From an uncultured Lachnospiraceae bacterium (lineage in GTDB: Bacteria; Bacillota; Clostridia; Lachnospirales; Lachnospiraceae): a stretch of DNA of 49,335 nucleotides. Shown piece by piece: positions 41,908 through 48,321 of the stretch. The translations under genes were made by a program, and so were the position numbers. The number at the start of each line of letters is the position of its first letter. Position 1 is the first letter of the stretch. The stretch spans positions 1-49,335 of the forward strand of contig CANRJU010000001.1 in assembly GCA_947631075.1 (NCBI GenBank). The letters are read 5' to 3'. The notes under the pieces were generated by a model. The model was not told where the DNA came from. It did no database searches and saw only the letters and a list, made by a program, of their open reading frames with translations.

Positions 41908-42066
41908 TTAGTTTTCTGATTTGACGGTCGGCTCATCCATAGAGGACGTGGCCTCTACGATCAGTCTTGTGATGGCTCCCGATCTGCTGGTGTAGTGACG
42001 CTGCGCATAATGATCGACTCGCCGGATCACATCGTCCTCCAATGTAATATTGACCCTCTTTTTCAT
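41908..42066 (-). CDS. Ribbon-helix-helix (CopG/MetJ-type) DNA-binding protein, 52 aa
   Basis: Reads MKKRVNITLEDDVIRRVDHY and continues with RSGAITRLIVEA. A basic beta strand (KKRVNITL) followed by two helices is the RHH_1 fold, which binds DNA as a dimer or higher oligomer. GGGGGA lies four bases before the ATG. Three direct repeats spaced exactly 22 bp lie between its promoter and the ribosome binding site, suggesting it represses itself and the membrane protein gene behind it. No toxin is evident, so it is not clearly an antitoxin. Confidence 0.8.
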   Translation of the reverse strand: MKKRVNITLEDDVIRRVDHYAQRHYTSRSGAITRLIVEATSSMDEPTVKSEN

Positions 42067-42092
42067 ACTTCCCCCTGTTCAAAACCTGCAAA

Positions 42093-42141
42093 CACACGAA
42101 CAGCACATTTTATACACACGAATTATCTATATTATACACAC
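42093..42141 (-). promoter_or_regulatory. Three 22-bp-spaced direct repeats, candidate operator for the RHH protein
   Basis: On the minus strand GTGTG cores start at 42141, 42119 and 42097, the first two reading TGTGTATAA and the third TGTGTTTG. The two downstream cores are preceded by TTC. The spacing is exactly 22 bp both times, two helical turns. The first copy touches the -10 box; the other two lie in the 5' UTR. Confidence 0.55.
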
Positions 42142-42159
42142 TTAATAAGTAAAAATCAA
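42131..42159 (-). promoter_or_regulatory. Promoter of the RHH-membrane protein operon
   Basis: On the minus strand TTGATT (42154-42159), a 17-bp spacer and TATAAT (42131-42136), with TG just upstream of the -10 box. Start codon about 65 bp downstream. Confidence 0.75.
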
Positions 42160-42291
42160 CCATAAAGTATTCATTGCTCGCAAAAAAGGTAAATAGCGCC
42201 ATACTTTCCATACTGGACTGCAGACGCTATAAAAGAAAACACATTAATCCTACTATGCCGTCGGCCCACATCCCTCCTCTAAATTAGATTA

Positions 42292-43059
42292 TTACCACAT
42301 TTCTCCATGATAGACATTTATAAAAAACCAGACGAGCCTAAAACTCATCTGGTCAAAATAATGTGTAGCTGGTCTACCTCCTTGTTGTTCTATATTAACA
42401 TTATCCGGGGCCATACAGGCCCCCATATTCATGCTATCCTTGATGCCGTAATCCGTTATGGCTCCAGTCGTCACCCCGTGCACTTCCACATATCCCATCT
42501 CCTGCCTCCGCCAGTTGGCCTCGGCGGACGCCAGTACCACGGCTCCGCTCCCCGTCACGGTCCATGTGGCCGAATAGGGGCGCTGGCTGCCATACGCCAA
42601 CGGGTAACGGAACTGCTTCTCCGCGCTGGCGAAATGGCTGGACGTCAGGGCCACCACATAATCGGCAAATCCGCCTTCTACAAGCATAGAACCGATTGCC
42701 ATAGATTCTCCCATCGTAGAACAGGCCCCGTACACACCGAACATGGGAATGTTAAAATTCATGATGCCAAACGACGTGGCGATCAACTGTCCCAACAGGT
42801 CCCCGGCCACCAGATAGCGGATATCCGCCGGCTCCATTCCCGCTTTCCGAAGGGCGATCTGGGTCGCCAGCTGCTGCATCTTGCTCTCCGCTTCCTCCCA
42901 CGTCCGGGAGCCGAACAGGGGATCCGGCTCCACCATGTCGAAATATTTTCCAAAGGCGCCGTTTCCCTCTTTTTCACCTGCCACGCTGCCGGCCCCGATA
43001 ATCACCGGCGGCTTGGCAAACAACACGCTTCTCTTTCCTACTGCTTTTTTTCCGTCCAT
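42292..43059 (-). pseudogene. spoVAD: spoVAD, truncated at the 3' end
   Basis: SpoVAD is a thiolase-fold protein of the SpoVA channel that moves dipicolinic acid into the forespore and out at germination; the normal length is about 335-345 residues. Here 255 residues are open. They match up to VTTGAITDYGIKDSMNMGACMAP (about residue 217) and then switch to unrelated sequence, DNVNIEQQGGRPATH onward. The C-terminal third of the fold is missing. The tail runs through a terminator hairpin (42322-42354), so it is former non-coding DNA joined by a deletion. The gene that normally follows, spoVAE, is absent. The start has GGAAAGGA, 18 bp after spoVAC. Confidence 0.85.
42322..42354 (-). terminator. 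Terminator of the spoVA operon, inside the aberrant spoVAD tail
   Basis: On the minus strand ACCAGATGAG and CTCGTCTGGT form the stem (one G-T pair), with a TTTTAGG-type loop and the tail TTTTTTATAAA. The tail points in the spoVA direction. Normal genes do not encode their own strong terminator about 30 bp before the stop codon, which supports the truncation. Confidence 0.85.
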
Positions 43060-43077
43060 CTTCTTCCGTCCTTTCCC

Positions 43078-43578
43078 TCAGACCCATCCGATTATTTTTC
43101 CCAGCCAGTACAGCACTCCCAGGACCCAGCTTGCGAACACCCCGTAGAGTATGACCGGACCGGCAATCGTAAAAATCTTGCACCCGATTCCAAAAACCTG
43201 TCCTTCTTCCTTGAACTCAATAGCGGGAGCCGCCACGGAATTGGCAAATCCCGTAATCGGCACCAGCGTGCCGGCCCCGGCAAAATTTCCTAATTTCTGG
43301 TACAGGTTGAAGCCGGTAAATAAAATGCTGAGCAGAATCAGCGACAGCGTTGTATACAGCGACGCCGTCTCCTTTTGCATTCCCGATCCCTGAAACAGAT
43401 TGATCAATACCTGCCCCAGCACGCAGATCAGCCCCCCGACGAGGTAGGCCTTGCAGAGATTGATGAACCAGCTCTTTTTAGGCGTGTTCTCCTTCACATA
43501 CTGGTTGTAGATTTTCTCCTTTTTCTCCGGCGACCGCTCCCGGATCACTTCCTTGATATTTGTCTTGTTTTTTTCCAT
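43078..43578 (-). CDS. spoVAC: SpoVAC, stage V sporulation channel protein
   Basis: 166 residues with several membrane helices (YLVGGLICVLGQVLI, LYTTLSLILLSILFTGF, KIFTIAGPVILYGVFASWVL). The central GAGTLVPITGFANSVAAPA segment is the SpoVAC signature. In Bacillus SpoVAC acts as a mechanosensitive channel for dipicolinic acid release. AGGAGG precedes the ATG. It belongs to the spoVAA-AB-AC-AD transcript, expected to be driven in the forespore by sigma-G. Confidence 0.95.
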   Translation of the reverse strand: MEKNKTNIKEVIRERSPEKKEKIYNQYVKENTPKKSWFINLCKAYLVGGLICVLGQVLINLFQGSGMQKETASLYTTLSLILLSILFTGFNLYQKLGNFAGAGTLVPITGFANSVAAPAIEFKEEGQVFGIGCKIFTIAGPVILYGVFASWVLGVLYWLGKIIGWV

Positions 43579-43599
43579 GACGATTCCTCCTAATTTGTA

Positions 43600-44013
43600 T
43601 CATACAAAAAATTGAAATAATGTCCCTGTCATTTTCCCCAGAGCTATGGCCAGAACGACAATGGGAAATCCCTCTTTCAACTGAACCCTGTTTACCATGA
43701 TGGGAAACGCCCGCAGCATCTCGGCCAGAGCCATGGCGAGGCACCCCACAAAAATTCCGGCAAACAGACCGAACAGACAGACGAAGACCGCGGATAAGGG
43801 AAGATGGATTCCGAACAGGATCCAGATGTTTCCAAGCGTCCCTCCCAGTATGACGGCGTTCTCGTACTGGTACATATAATGGGCCGTGCCCGTCCTTCCC
43901 GCCAGCCGCGGGATAATGCCCAGCATGGTAATGAAGGCAAAAACGCCGGCCGCCACGGTGAGTCCGCTGCAAAGCCCCAGAAAAGCCATTGCGGCCTGTT
44001 TAATTAGTATCAA
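43600..44013 (-). CDS. spoVAB: SpoVAB, stage V sporulation membrane protein
   Basis: 137 residues, four membrane helices, with the conserved middle IPRLAGRTGTAHYMYQYENAVILGG. It starts with TTG (44011-44013) behind GGGAGGG, inside the end of spoVAA (14-bp overlap), so translation is coupled. Its exact role in the SpoVA complex is not known. Confidence 0.92.
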   Translation of the reverse strand: MILIKQAAMAFLGLCSGLTVAAGVFAFITMLGIIPRLAGRTGTAHYMYQYENAVILGGTLGNIWILFGIHLPLSAVFVCLFGLFAGIFVGCLAMALAEMLRAFPIMVNRVQLKEGFPIVVLAIALGKMTGTLFQFFV

Positions 44014-44632
44014 TGGTCTTTCCCTCCCTGGCAGCCGTCTTGATAATCGCCTTATTCACCTGCTCCTCGTAATTGTTCATCTCCACCTGGATCGGCGTTA
44101 AGTCGTCCCTCAGCTTTTTTCTGCGGAAATGATTATAAAAGACGAGAATCCCGACGGGCAGGCCGATGGCGTAACAGACTTCCAGAACAGACCCACCTGT
44201 TTTCGCCTGGCCCATGATCAGAAAATACACCTTGTCAAATACGGCCGCCACGCTCACATCCTCGTTAAACGTCATAATGGTAAAGGCCGCCCCGAAAAAA
44301 ATGATGAGGCCCACAAAAACCGCCTTCGCGTACTCCGCCGCCCGGCTCTTTTCCCTTTTGTCCGGTTCCTCCAGATCCACGATAAAATCCTGTTCGCCCA
44401 TATTTTCAATCTGAAGATGAGGATAAATTTTTAAGATGCCCTCATACACCTTCGTAATTGTAAATATAGTTTTCTGGCTTCCGCCCGCGGGCAGCGTGTA
44501 AAAGATCTCCTTTTCCAGCGTTTTGACGATATCCCGGTTGGCGCAGTACATATCCGCGATATCCCGGAATGTCAGAGTCCGGTTTTTCACCGGGACGTTC
44601 TGCGCCACTTTTATAAATAATATTTCTTCCAT
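44000..44632 (-). CDS. spoVAA: SpoVAA, stage V sporulation protein
   Basis: 210 residues from the ATG at 44630-44632 (AAAGGAG eight bases upstream). A start 171 bp earlier is rejected because it would run through the small gene between sigF and spoVAA in the wrong frame. The N-terminal soluble half carries ILFIKVAQNVPVKNRTLTFRD, and two membrane helices follow (AVFVGLIIFFGAAFTIMTF, VCYAIGLPVGILVFYNHF). It belongs to the SpoVA dipicolinic acid transport machinery. Confidence 0.92.
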   Translation of the reverse strand: MEEILFIKVAQNVPVKNRTLTFRDIADMYCANRDIVKTLEKEIFYTLPAGGSQKTIFTITKVYEGILKIYPHLQIENMGEQDFIVDLEEPDKREKSRAAEYAKAVFVGLIIFFGAAFTIMTFNEDVSVAAVFDKVYFLIMGQAKTGGSVLEVCYAIGLPVGILVFYNHFRRKKLRDDLTPIQVEMNNYEEQVNKAIIKTAAREGKTIDTN

Positions 44633-44769
44633 CCAAAGTACTCCTTTACCAATGTCCCTTTTCCCAAATCCATCGGCCCTTTCTCCCTGCTGCCGCTCAT
44701 CCGGTAACAGAATATCGCTCCCGTGGCAAGCAAAATAATAGCAATGGTAATCAGTCCGGCCTTTTTCAC
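44611..44769 (-). CDS. Possible small membrane protein between sigF and spoVAA
   Basis: A 52-residue frame from a GTG at 44767-44769 with AAAGGAAG upstream. It begins VKKAGLITIAIILLATGAIF, a lysine pair followed by a membrane helix, then a short polar tail. It overlaps the spoVAA start by 22 bp. The signal-anchor pattern and ribosome binding site support it; the short length and GTG start are against. No family recognised. Confidence 0.45.
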   Translation of the reverse strand: MKKAGLITIAIILLATGAIFCYRMSGSREKGPMDLGKGTLVKEYFGWKKYYL

Positions 44770-44814
44770 AAAACCACTTCCTTTCGGTAATTACCATTGC
44801 CAAAAAATTATTTT

Positions 44815-45540
44815 TTATTCAGAAATTAAAAAAACACGATTCCGCATGGACGTCAGTATTTTTTTCTCCATCCGGCTCACCTGCACCTGATTCATGTTCA
44901 GCTTCTCCGCCACCTGGGACTGCGTCATATCCTGAAAATACCTCATTTCGATGAGACGCCTCTCCCGGCTCTCTAACGCCTCAAGCAGCTGCTCCAGCAG
45001 GAGATGGTTGAGGACGCTCTCACTCTCGTCCCGCTCCGAGGGAATTTTATCCATCAGCGCAATCTCGCTTCCCTCCTTCTGAAAAATCGTCTTGTTGAGA
45101 GATTCCACCTCGTTTCCCGCCTCCAGCGCCATGACCAGTTCTTCCTTTTCCATCTCTGTCGCGGCGCACAGTTCCTCCACCGTGGCCTCCCGGCCCAGTT
45201 CGCCCGCCAGGCGCTCCGCCGCCTTCTTTACCTTCCAGCCGCTCTCCTTCAGAGAACGGCTCACCTTCACCATGCCGTCATCCCGCAGAAACCGCTTAAT
45301 TTCACCGGTGATCATGGGCACCGCGTAAGTGGAAAACTGCACGTTGTAATTGAGATCGAACTTGTCCACCGCCTTGATCAGACCGATAGCACCGATCTGA
45401 CCCAGATCCTCCGGGTCGTATCCTCTCCCCGTAAATCTCCTCACAATGCTGTACACCAGGGCCATATTATCTTTTATCACCTGTTCTCTCGCTATCTTAT
45501 CCCCGGATCGTGCCTGTTTGATGAGATCTATGGTTTCCAT
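44815..45540 (-). CDS. sigF: Sigma-F, forespore RNA polymerase sigma factor
   Basis: 241 residues from the ATG at 45538-45540; a GTG two codons earlier is possible. It directs early forespore transcription. Region 2 includes AIGLIKAVDKFDLNYNVQFSTYAVPMI; region 4 is MTQSQVAEKLNMNQVQVSRMEKKIL, in which NQVQVSR is typical of sigma-F and sigma-G. It lies last in spoIIAA-spoIIAB-sigF, 12 bp after spoIIAB. Confidence 0.97.
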   Translation of the reverse strand: METIDLIKQARSGDKIAREQVIKDNMALVYSIVRRFTGRGYDPEDLGQIGAIGLIKAVDKFDLNYNVQFSTYAVPMITGEIKRFLRDDGMVKVSRSLKESGWKVKKAAERLAGELGREATVEELCAATEMEKEELVMALEAGNEVESLNKTIFQKEGSEIALMDKIPSERDESESVLNHLLLEQLLEALESRERRLIEMRYFQDMTQSQVAEKLNMNQVQVSRMEKKILTSMRNRVFLISE

Positions 45541-45552
45541 GAGCACGCTCCT

Positions 45553-45993
45553 CTACGATAAGTTCAGCGCGCTGTAAATTGTCTTTTTCATTCGCACGGT
45601 AGTCCCCGTTCCCTTCTCCGACTGTACCTCCAGCTCGTCCATAAAAGCCTCCATAAAGGCAAATCCCATGCCGGAACGCTCCATCTCCGGCTTCGTCGTA
45701 TAGAGGGGTTCCATAGCCTTTTGTATATCCGGTATCCCCACGCCCTGGTCCTGCACTTCGATTTCCATCACATTTCCTTCAATCCGGCTATGTATGGTAA
45801 TCTTTCCCTCCCGTCCCTCATAGCCGTGGATTACCGCGTTTGTCACCGCTTCCGAGACCGCGGTCTTGACATCCGCCATTTCCTCCACCGTCGGATCCAG
45901 CCGCGTCAGAAACGCGGCCACCACCATCCGGGCCAGCCCCTCATTTTCCGAGCTGCTGTCAAAAATCAGCGTAATTTCATTTTTCTTTTTCAT
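45553..45993 (-). CDS. spoIIAB: SpoIIAB, anti-sigma-F factor and kinase
   Basis: 146 residues from the second ATG (45991-45993), which has GAGG upstream; the first ATG adds four residues. It holds sigma-F inactive and phosphorylates SpoIIAA. GHKL-type ATP site: AVSEAVTNAVIHGYEG (N box), VQDQGVGIPDI (G1) and ERSGMGFAFM (G2). DPTVEEMADVKT is typical of the family. Confidence 0.97.
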   Translation of the reverse strand: MKKKNEITLIFDSSSENEGLARMVVAAFLTRLDPTVEEMADVKTAVSEAVTNAVIHGYEGREGKITIHSRIEGNVMEIEVQDQGVGIPDIQKAMEPLYTTKPEMERSGMGFAFMEAFMDELEVQSEKGTGTTVRMKKTIYSALNLS

Positions 45994-46032
45994 CTTTTTC
46001 CTCATTTCCGCGCCGCTTCTGCGCGCATATTT

Positions 46033-46431
46033 TCACTTTTCTTCCCGCTTTTCTATGTCCAGCCTGGGGATGATCCGGTACAGCCCCGACATGGAAAAAA
46101 TCCGATCCACGCCCTCGCCGATGCCGGTGACATACGTCATGCCCCCCAAAAAATTCATTTTCCGGTACCGGCCCATGACCATGCCGATTCCGGAACTGTC
46201 CATAAAAGTCATTCCCGTGAAGTCAAAAATAAGTGTCTTGAGCGTTCCGTTCTCAATCTGAATATCCACCGTGCGGCTCACCTGATCCGCCAGATGGTGG
46301 TCCAGCTCCGCGCTTATGCGAAGGATTAGGGTGGACCCCTCTCTCTCTAATGAGAATAAATTCCGCGAATGAATATTCGCCTCAAACAAATTCCTGGCAT
46401 TTTCCTGTGCCAAGTACAGCGATCGTTCCAT
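46033..46431 (-). CDS. spoIIAA: SpoIIAA, anti-anti-sigma factor
   Basis: 132 residues, a STAS domain. The phosphorylated serine lies in FMDSSGIGMVMGRY near residue 75. Dephosphorylated SpoIIAA frees sigma-F from SpoIIAB. An N-terminal extension of about 25 residues precedes the STAS fold; AAGGGAGA lies nine bases before this start. First gene of the sporulation operon, just behind a terminator. Confidence 0.94.
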   Translation of the reverse strand: MERSLYLAQENARNLFEANIHSRNLFSLEREGSTLILRISAELDHHLADQVSRTVDIQIENGTLKTLIFDFTGMTFMDSSGIGMVMGRYRKMNFLGGMTYVTGIGEGVDRIFSMSGLYRIIPRLDIEKREEK

Positions 46432-46470
46432 GATCTGATCTCCCTTCTGAAAATTTTTCTACATAAATAG

Positions 46471-46510
46471 AAAAAGGACCTGCAGAAACAAATTTTTCTG
46501 TAAGTCCTTT
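46471..46510 (-). terminator. Terminator between the TPR gene and the spoIIA operon
   Basis: On the minus strand AAAGGACTTACAGAAA pairs with TTTCTGCAGGTCCTTT around a short AATTTG loop, and TTTTTCT follows. It separates spoIIAA from the upstream TPR gene, so spoIIAA must have its own promoter in the roughly 40 bp that remain or within the hairpin. Confidence 0.85.
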
Positions 46511-46550
46511 AAAATAATTCTTCCCGTGTGTCTCCCAGAGCCAACGGCGC

Positions 46551-47927
46551 CTACGGAATCTCGTTGAGATAGGTCTGCGCCTGCGCGCCGTATGTGGTGG
46601 TGCTTCCCAGCGCGATCGCCTTTTTATACCATTTTTTAGCTGCTTTTGTATTGTTTTTCCGCTGATAGCAGCGCCCTAAGCACATCATGGCCTCCTGGTT
46701 ATCCTCGTCCACCGCCAGCACCTTCTTGAATGTGGCGATTGCCTGGTCGTAGGAGGTATACATCTCGTTGCGCCCCTGGCTGACCATGGCAGCAATCTGA
46801 GAATCTGAAATCGTGCCGACTGTCGCAAACAGCGACTTAGCCTCCGGTGTGCCGAAATCCGACTTCTTACATCCGCCGACCGCAGCAGCGGCGTTCACCA
46901 CGTCGTTGTCCACATAATAAAACTTGACTCCGGCTAACAGGCTCTCATAGCTCTCTGCCTTTTTCAATGCCTCCGTGTCGCCCTCCTCAATCTGAGCCTG
47001 CAGCTCGTCCACCTGGCTCTGCAGGGAATCCCGCTCATTCTCCAGCGCGTTGATCTGGCTGGACTGGACCGCCAGTTGCTCATTGGCATCCGCCCCGCTG
47101 CTCACTACGCTGTCCGTGCCGCCTGTGGGCTTCATAAATGTCGGGCGGATGAGAACAAAGCAGACTACGATGCCGATGATGATTCCGATAATAACGTTGA
47201 CCACCGGCATCAGAGAACGCTTTTCTTCCTTATAAGCCCCCACCGGCGTGACATTGGCCAGCGGGTCCTTCTTGACCGTCTTTTTGGCGGAAGCCTGCGA
47301 TTTGGTCGTATTCGCCCGGTCTCCCACCTCCTGCATATAGCGCAGGGTCGTCGTGTTGTTAAAATCGATCCGCCTCGCGCGGCTTAAGCACTTGGCGGCC
47401 TTCTGGTAATCCTCGATGCGTATATACAACAGCGCCAAGAGCTGCTGTGCCCGTATAAAGTGCGGATTCAGGCTCACTACCTTTTTTAACTGTATGATTG
47501 CTAAATCCTCGTTGCCGGCCTTGGCTGCCGACAGGGCCGAGTTGTACTTCTTAATCGTCTGATTGACGGAATCCAGCGCCGTCTGATTCTTCTGTACCGT
47601 ATTTATATAATAATCCGCCGGGTTCTCATCGGGCTGCAGGTACTTGCTCAGCACCCACTCGCTCAGGGCCGCTACCGTCTCGCCCATCTCGTAGTAAATC
47701 AGACCCAGCAGGTTTCTCGCGTTCGTATTGCATTTGTCAAACTGAAGGCTCTTTTTCAGCATCGTGACAGCCCCCGACAGATCCCGCACTCTGGCTTTCT
47801 CAAGACCGATGTTGTAATAGGTATTGGAAATGCGGCGGACATAGTGAATGACCGCCAGATCCTGACCGCAGAAACTGCACACCGCGCTGGCATCGCCCAC
47901 ATTGGCATCACATCTTGGGCATCTCAT
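46551..47927 (-). CDS. Zinc-ribbon TPR membrane protein
   Basis: 458 residues. An N-terminal zinc ribbon (CPRCDANVG and CSFCGQD), TPR repeats at about residues 28-200 (YNIGLEKARVRDLSGAVTML, AQQLLALLYIRIEDYQKAA), one membrane helix (PVVNVIIGIIIGIVVCFVLI, about 242-261), then a coiled coil and more TPRs (AMMCLGRCYQRKNNTKAAKK). The N-terminus is cytoplasmic by the zinc ribbon, and the C-terminus is therefore probably outside. GGAGG precedes the ATG. It starts 23 bp after the 47-aa gene. Probably a scaffold; role unknown. Confidence 0.88.
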   Translation of the reverse strand: MRCPRCDANVGDASAVCSFCGQDLAVIHYVRRISNTYYNIGLEKARVRDLSGAVTMLKKSLQFDKCNTNARNLLGLIYYEMGETVAALSEWVLSKYLQPDENPADYYINTVQKNQTALDSVNQTIKKYNSALSAAKAGNEDLAIIQLKKVVSLNPHFIRAQQLLALLYIRIEDYQKAAKCLSRARRIDFNNTTTLRYMQEVGDRANTTKSQASAKKTVKKDPLANVTPVGAYKEEKRSLMPVVNVIIGIIIGIVVCFVLIRPTFMKPTGGTDSVVSSGADANEQLAVQSSQINALENERDSLQSQVDELQAQIEEGDTEALKKAESYESLLAGVKFYYVDNDVVNAAAAVGGCKKSDFGTPEAKSLFATVGTISDSQIAAMVSQGRNEMYTSYDQAIATFKKVLAVDEDNQEAMMCLGRCYQRKNNTKAAKKWYKKAIALGSTTTYGAQAQTYLNEIP

Positions 47928-47950
47928 GTTCTTTAATCCTCCCTGTTCTG

Positions 47951-48094
47951 TTATAACGTCCCCTTTGCGTCCTGTATCAATTCCTTGACAATGTCCGTGA
48001 CATCCGCCAGATTATTATTATAAACCACATCTTCTACCTTTTCTACGTCCATGCTGGGCTGAAACTTGTCCAGTTCTTCTTCAAAATTCAGCAT
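47951..48094 (-). CDS. Conserved small protein, 47 aa, unknown function
   Basis: Reads MLNFEEELDKFQPSMDVEKV and continues acidic and helical to DIVKELIQDAKGTL. GGAGG lies six bases before the ATG. I recall similar short acidic proteins next to zinc-ribbon TPR genes in Lachnospiraceae, with no known function. First gene of a two-gene transcript with the TPR protein. Confidence 0.75.
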   Translation of the reverse strand: MLNFEEELDKFQPSMDVEKVEDVVYNNNLADVTDIVKELIQDAKGTL

Positions 48095-48147
48095 CTCCTA
48101 CCTCCGTTCGTTCTGTCTGTATCCATGTTTTCTATTCCTTATCTAAC

Positions 48148-48175
48148 ATAATACCAGTTTGTACAAAAAAAGCAA
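48148..48175 (-). promoter_or_regulatory. Promoter of the 47-aa/TPR operon
   Basis: On the minus strand TTGCTT (48170-48175), a 16-bp spacer and TATTAT (48148-48153), about 55 bp before the start codon. A long palindrome lies just upstream at 48185-48213. Confidence 0.6.
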
Positions 48176-48184
48176 GCATGAAAT

Positions 48185-48213
48185 ATCGTATTTTTTCGAC
48201 GAAAAAATACGAT
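48185..48213. repeat. Perfect 14-bp inverted repeat with one central base
   Basis: Arms ATCGTATTTTTTCG and CGAAAAAATACGAT around a single A. It is 10 bp upstream of the -35 box of the 47-aa/TPR operon and 56 bp beyond the valS terminator. As DNA it suits a dimeric regulator; as RNA it could form a weak hairpin in either direction. Confidence 0.75.
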
Positions 48214-48268
48214 GTAAAAATTTCCCGTCACCTTTCCATGACATAAAAATCTGGTCATGTCTACAAAA

Positions 48269-48300
48269 AGGAGGCTGCGCCGTCTCCTTTGCAGCCTCCT
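48269..48300 (-). terminator. Terminator of valS
   Basis: On the minus strand AGGAGGCTGC (48291-48300) pairs with GCAGCCTCCT (48269-48278) around a 12-nt loop, followed by TTTTTG. It lies 22 bp after the valS stop codon. Confidence 0.88.
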
Positions 48301-48321
48301 GTCTATCCTTTAGACACGATT

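Noticed and set aside
42160..42290. Structured element around AGCGCCATACTTTCCATACTGG as an insertion-sequence end or small RNA
   Set aside because: Short imperfect inverted repeats are present, but there is no transposase, target duplication or promoter-terminator pair to support either reading.
44000..44803. Longer SpoVAA start at 44803
   Set aside because: The extra 57 residues have no SpoVA character and no good ribosome binding site, while the ATG at 44632 has AAAGGAG and gives the usual N-terminus.
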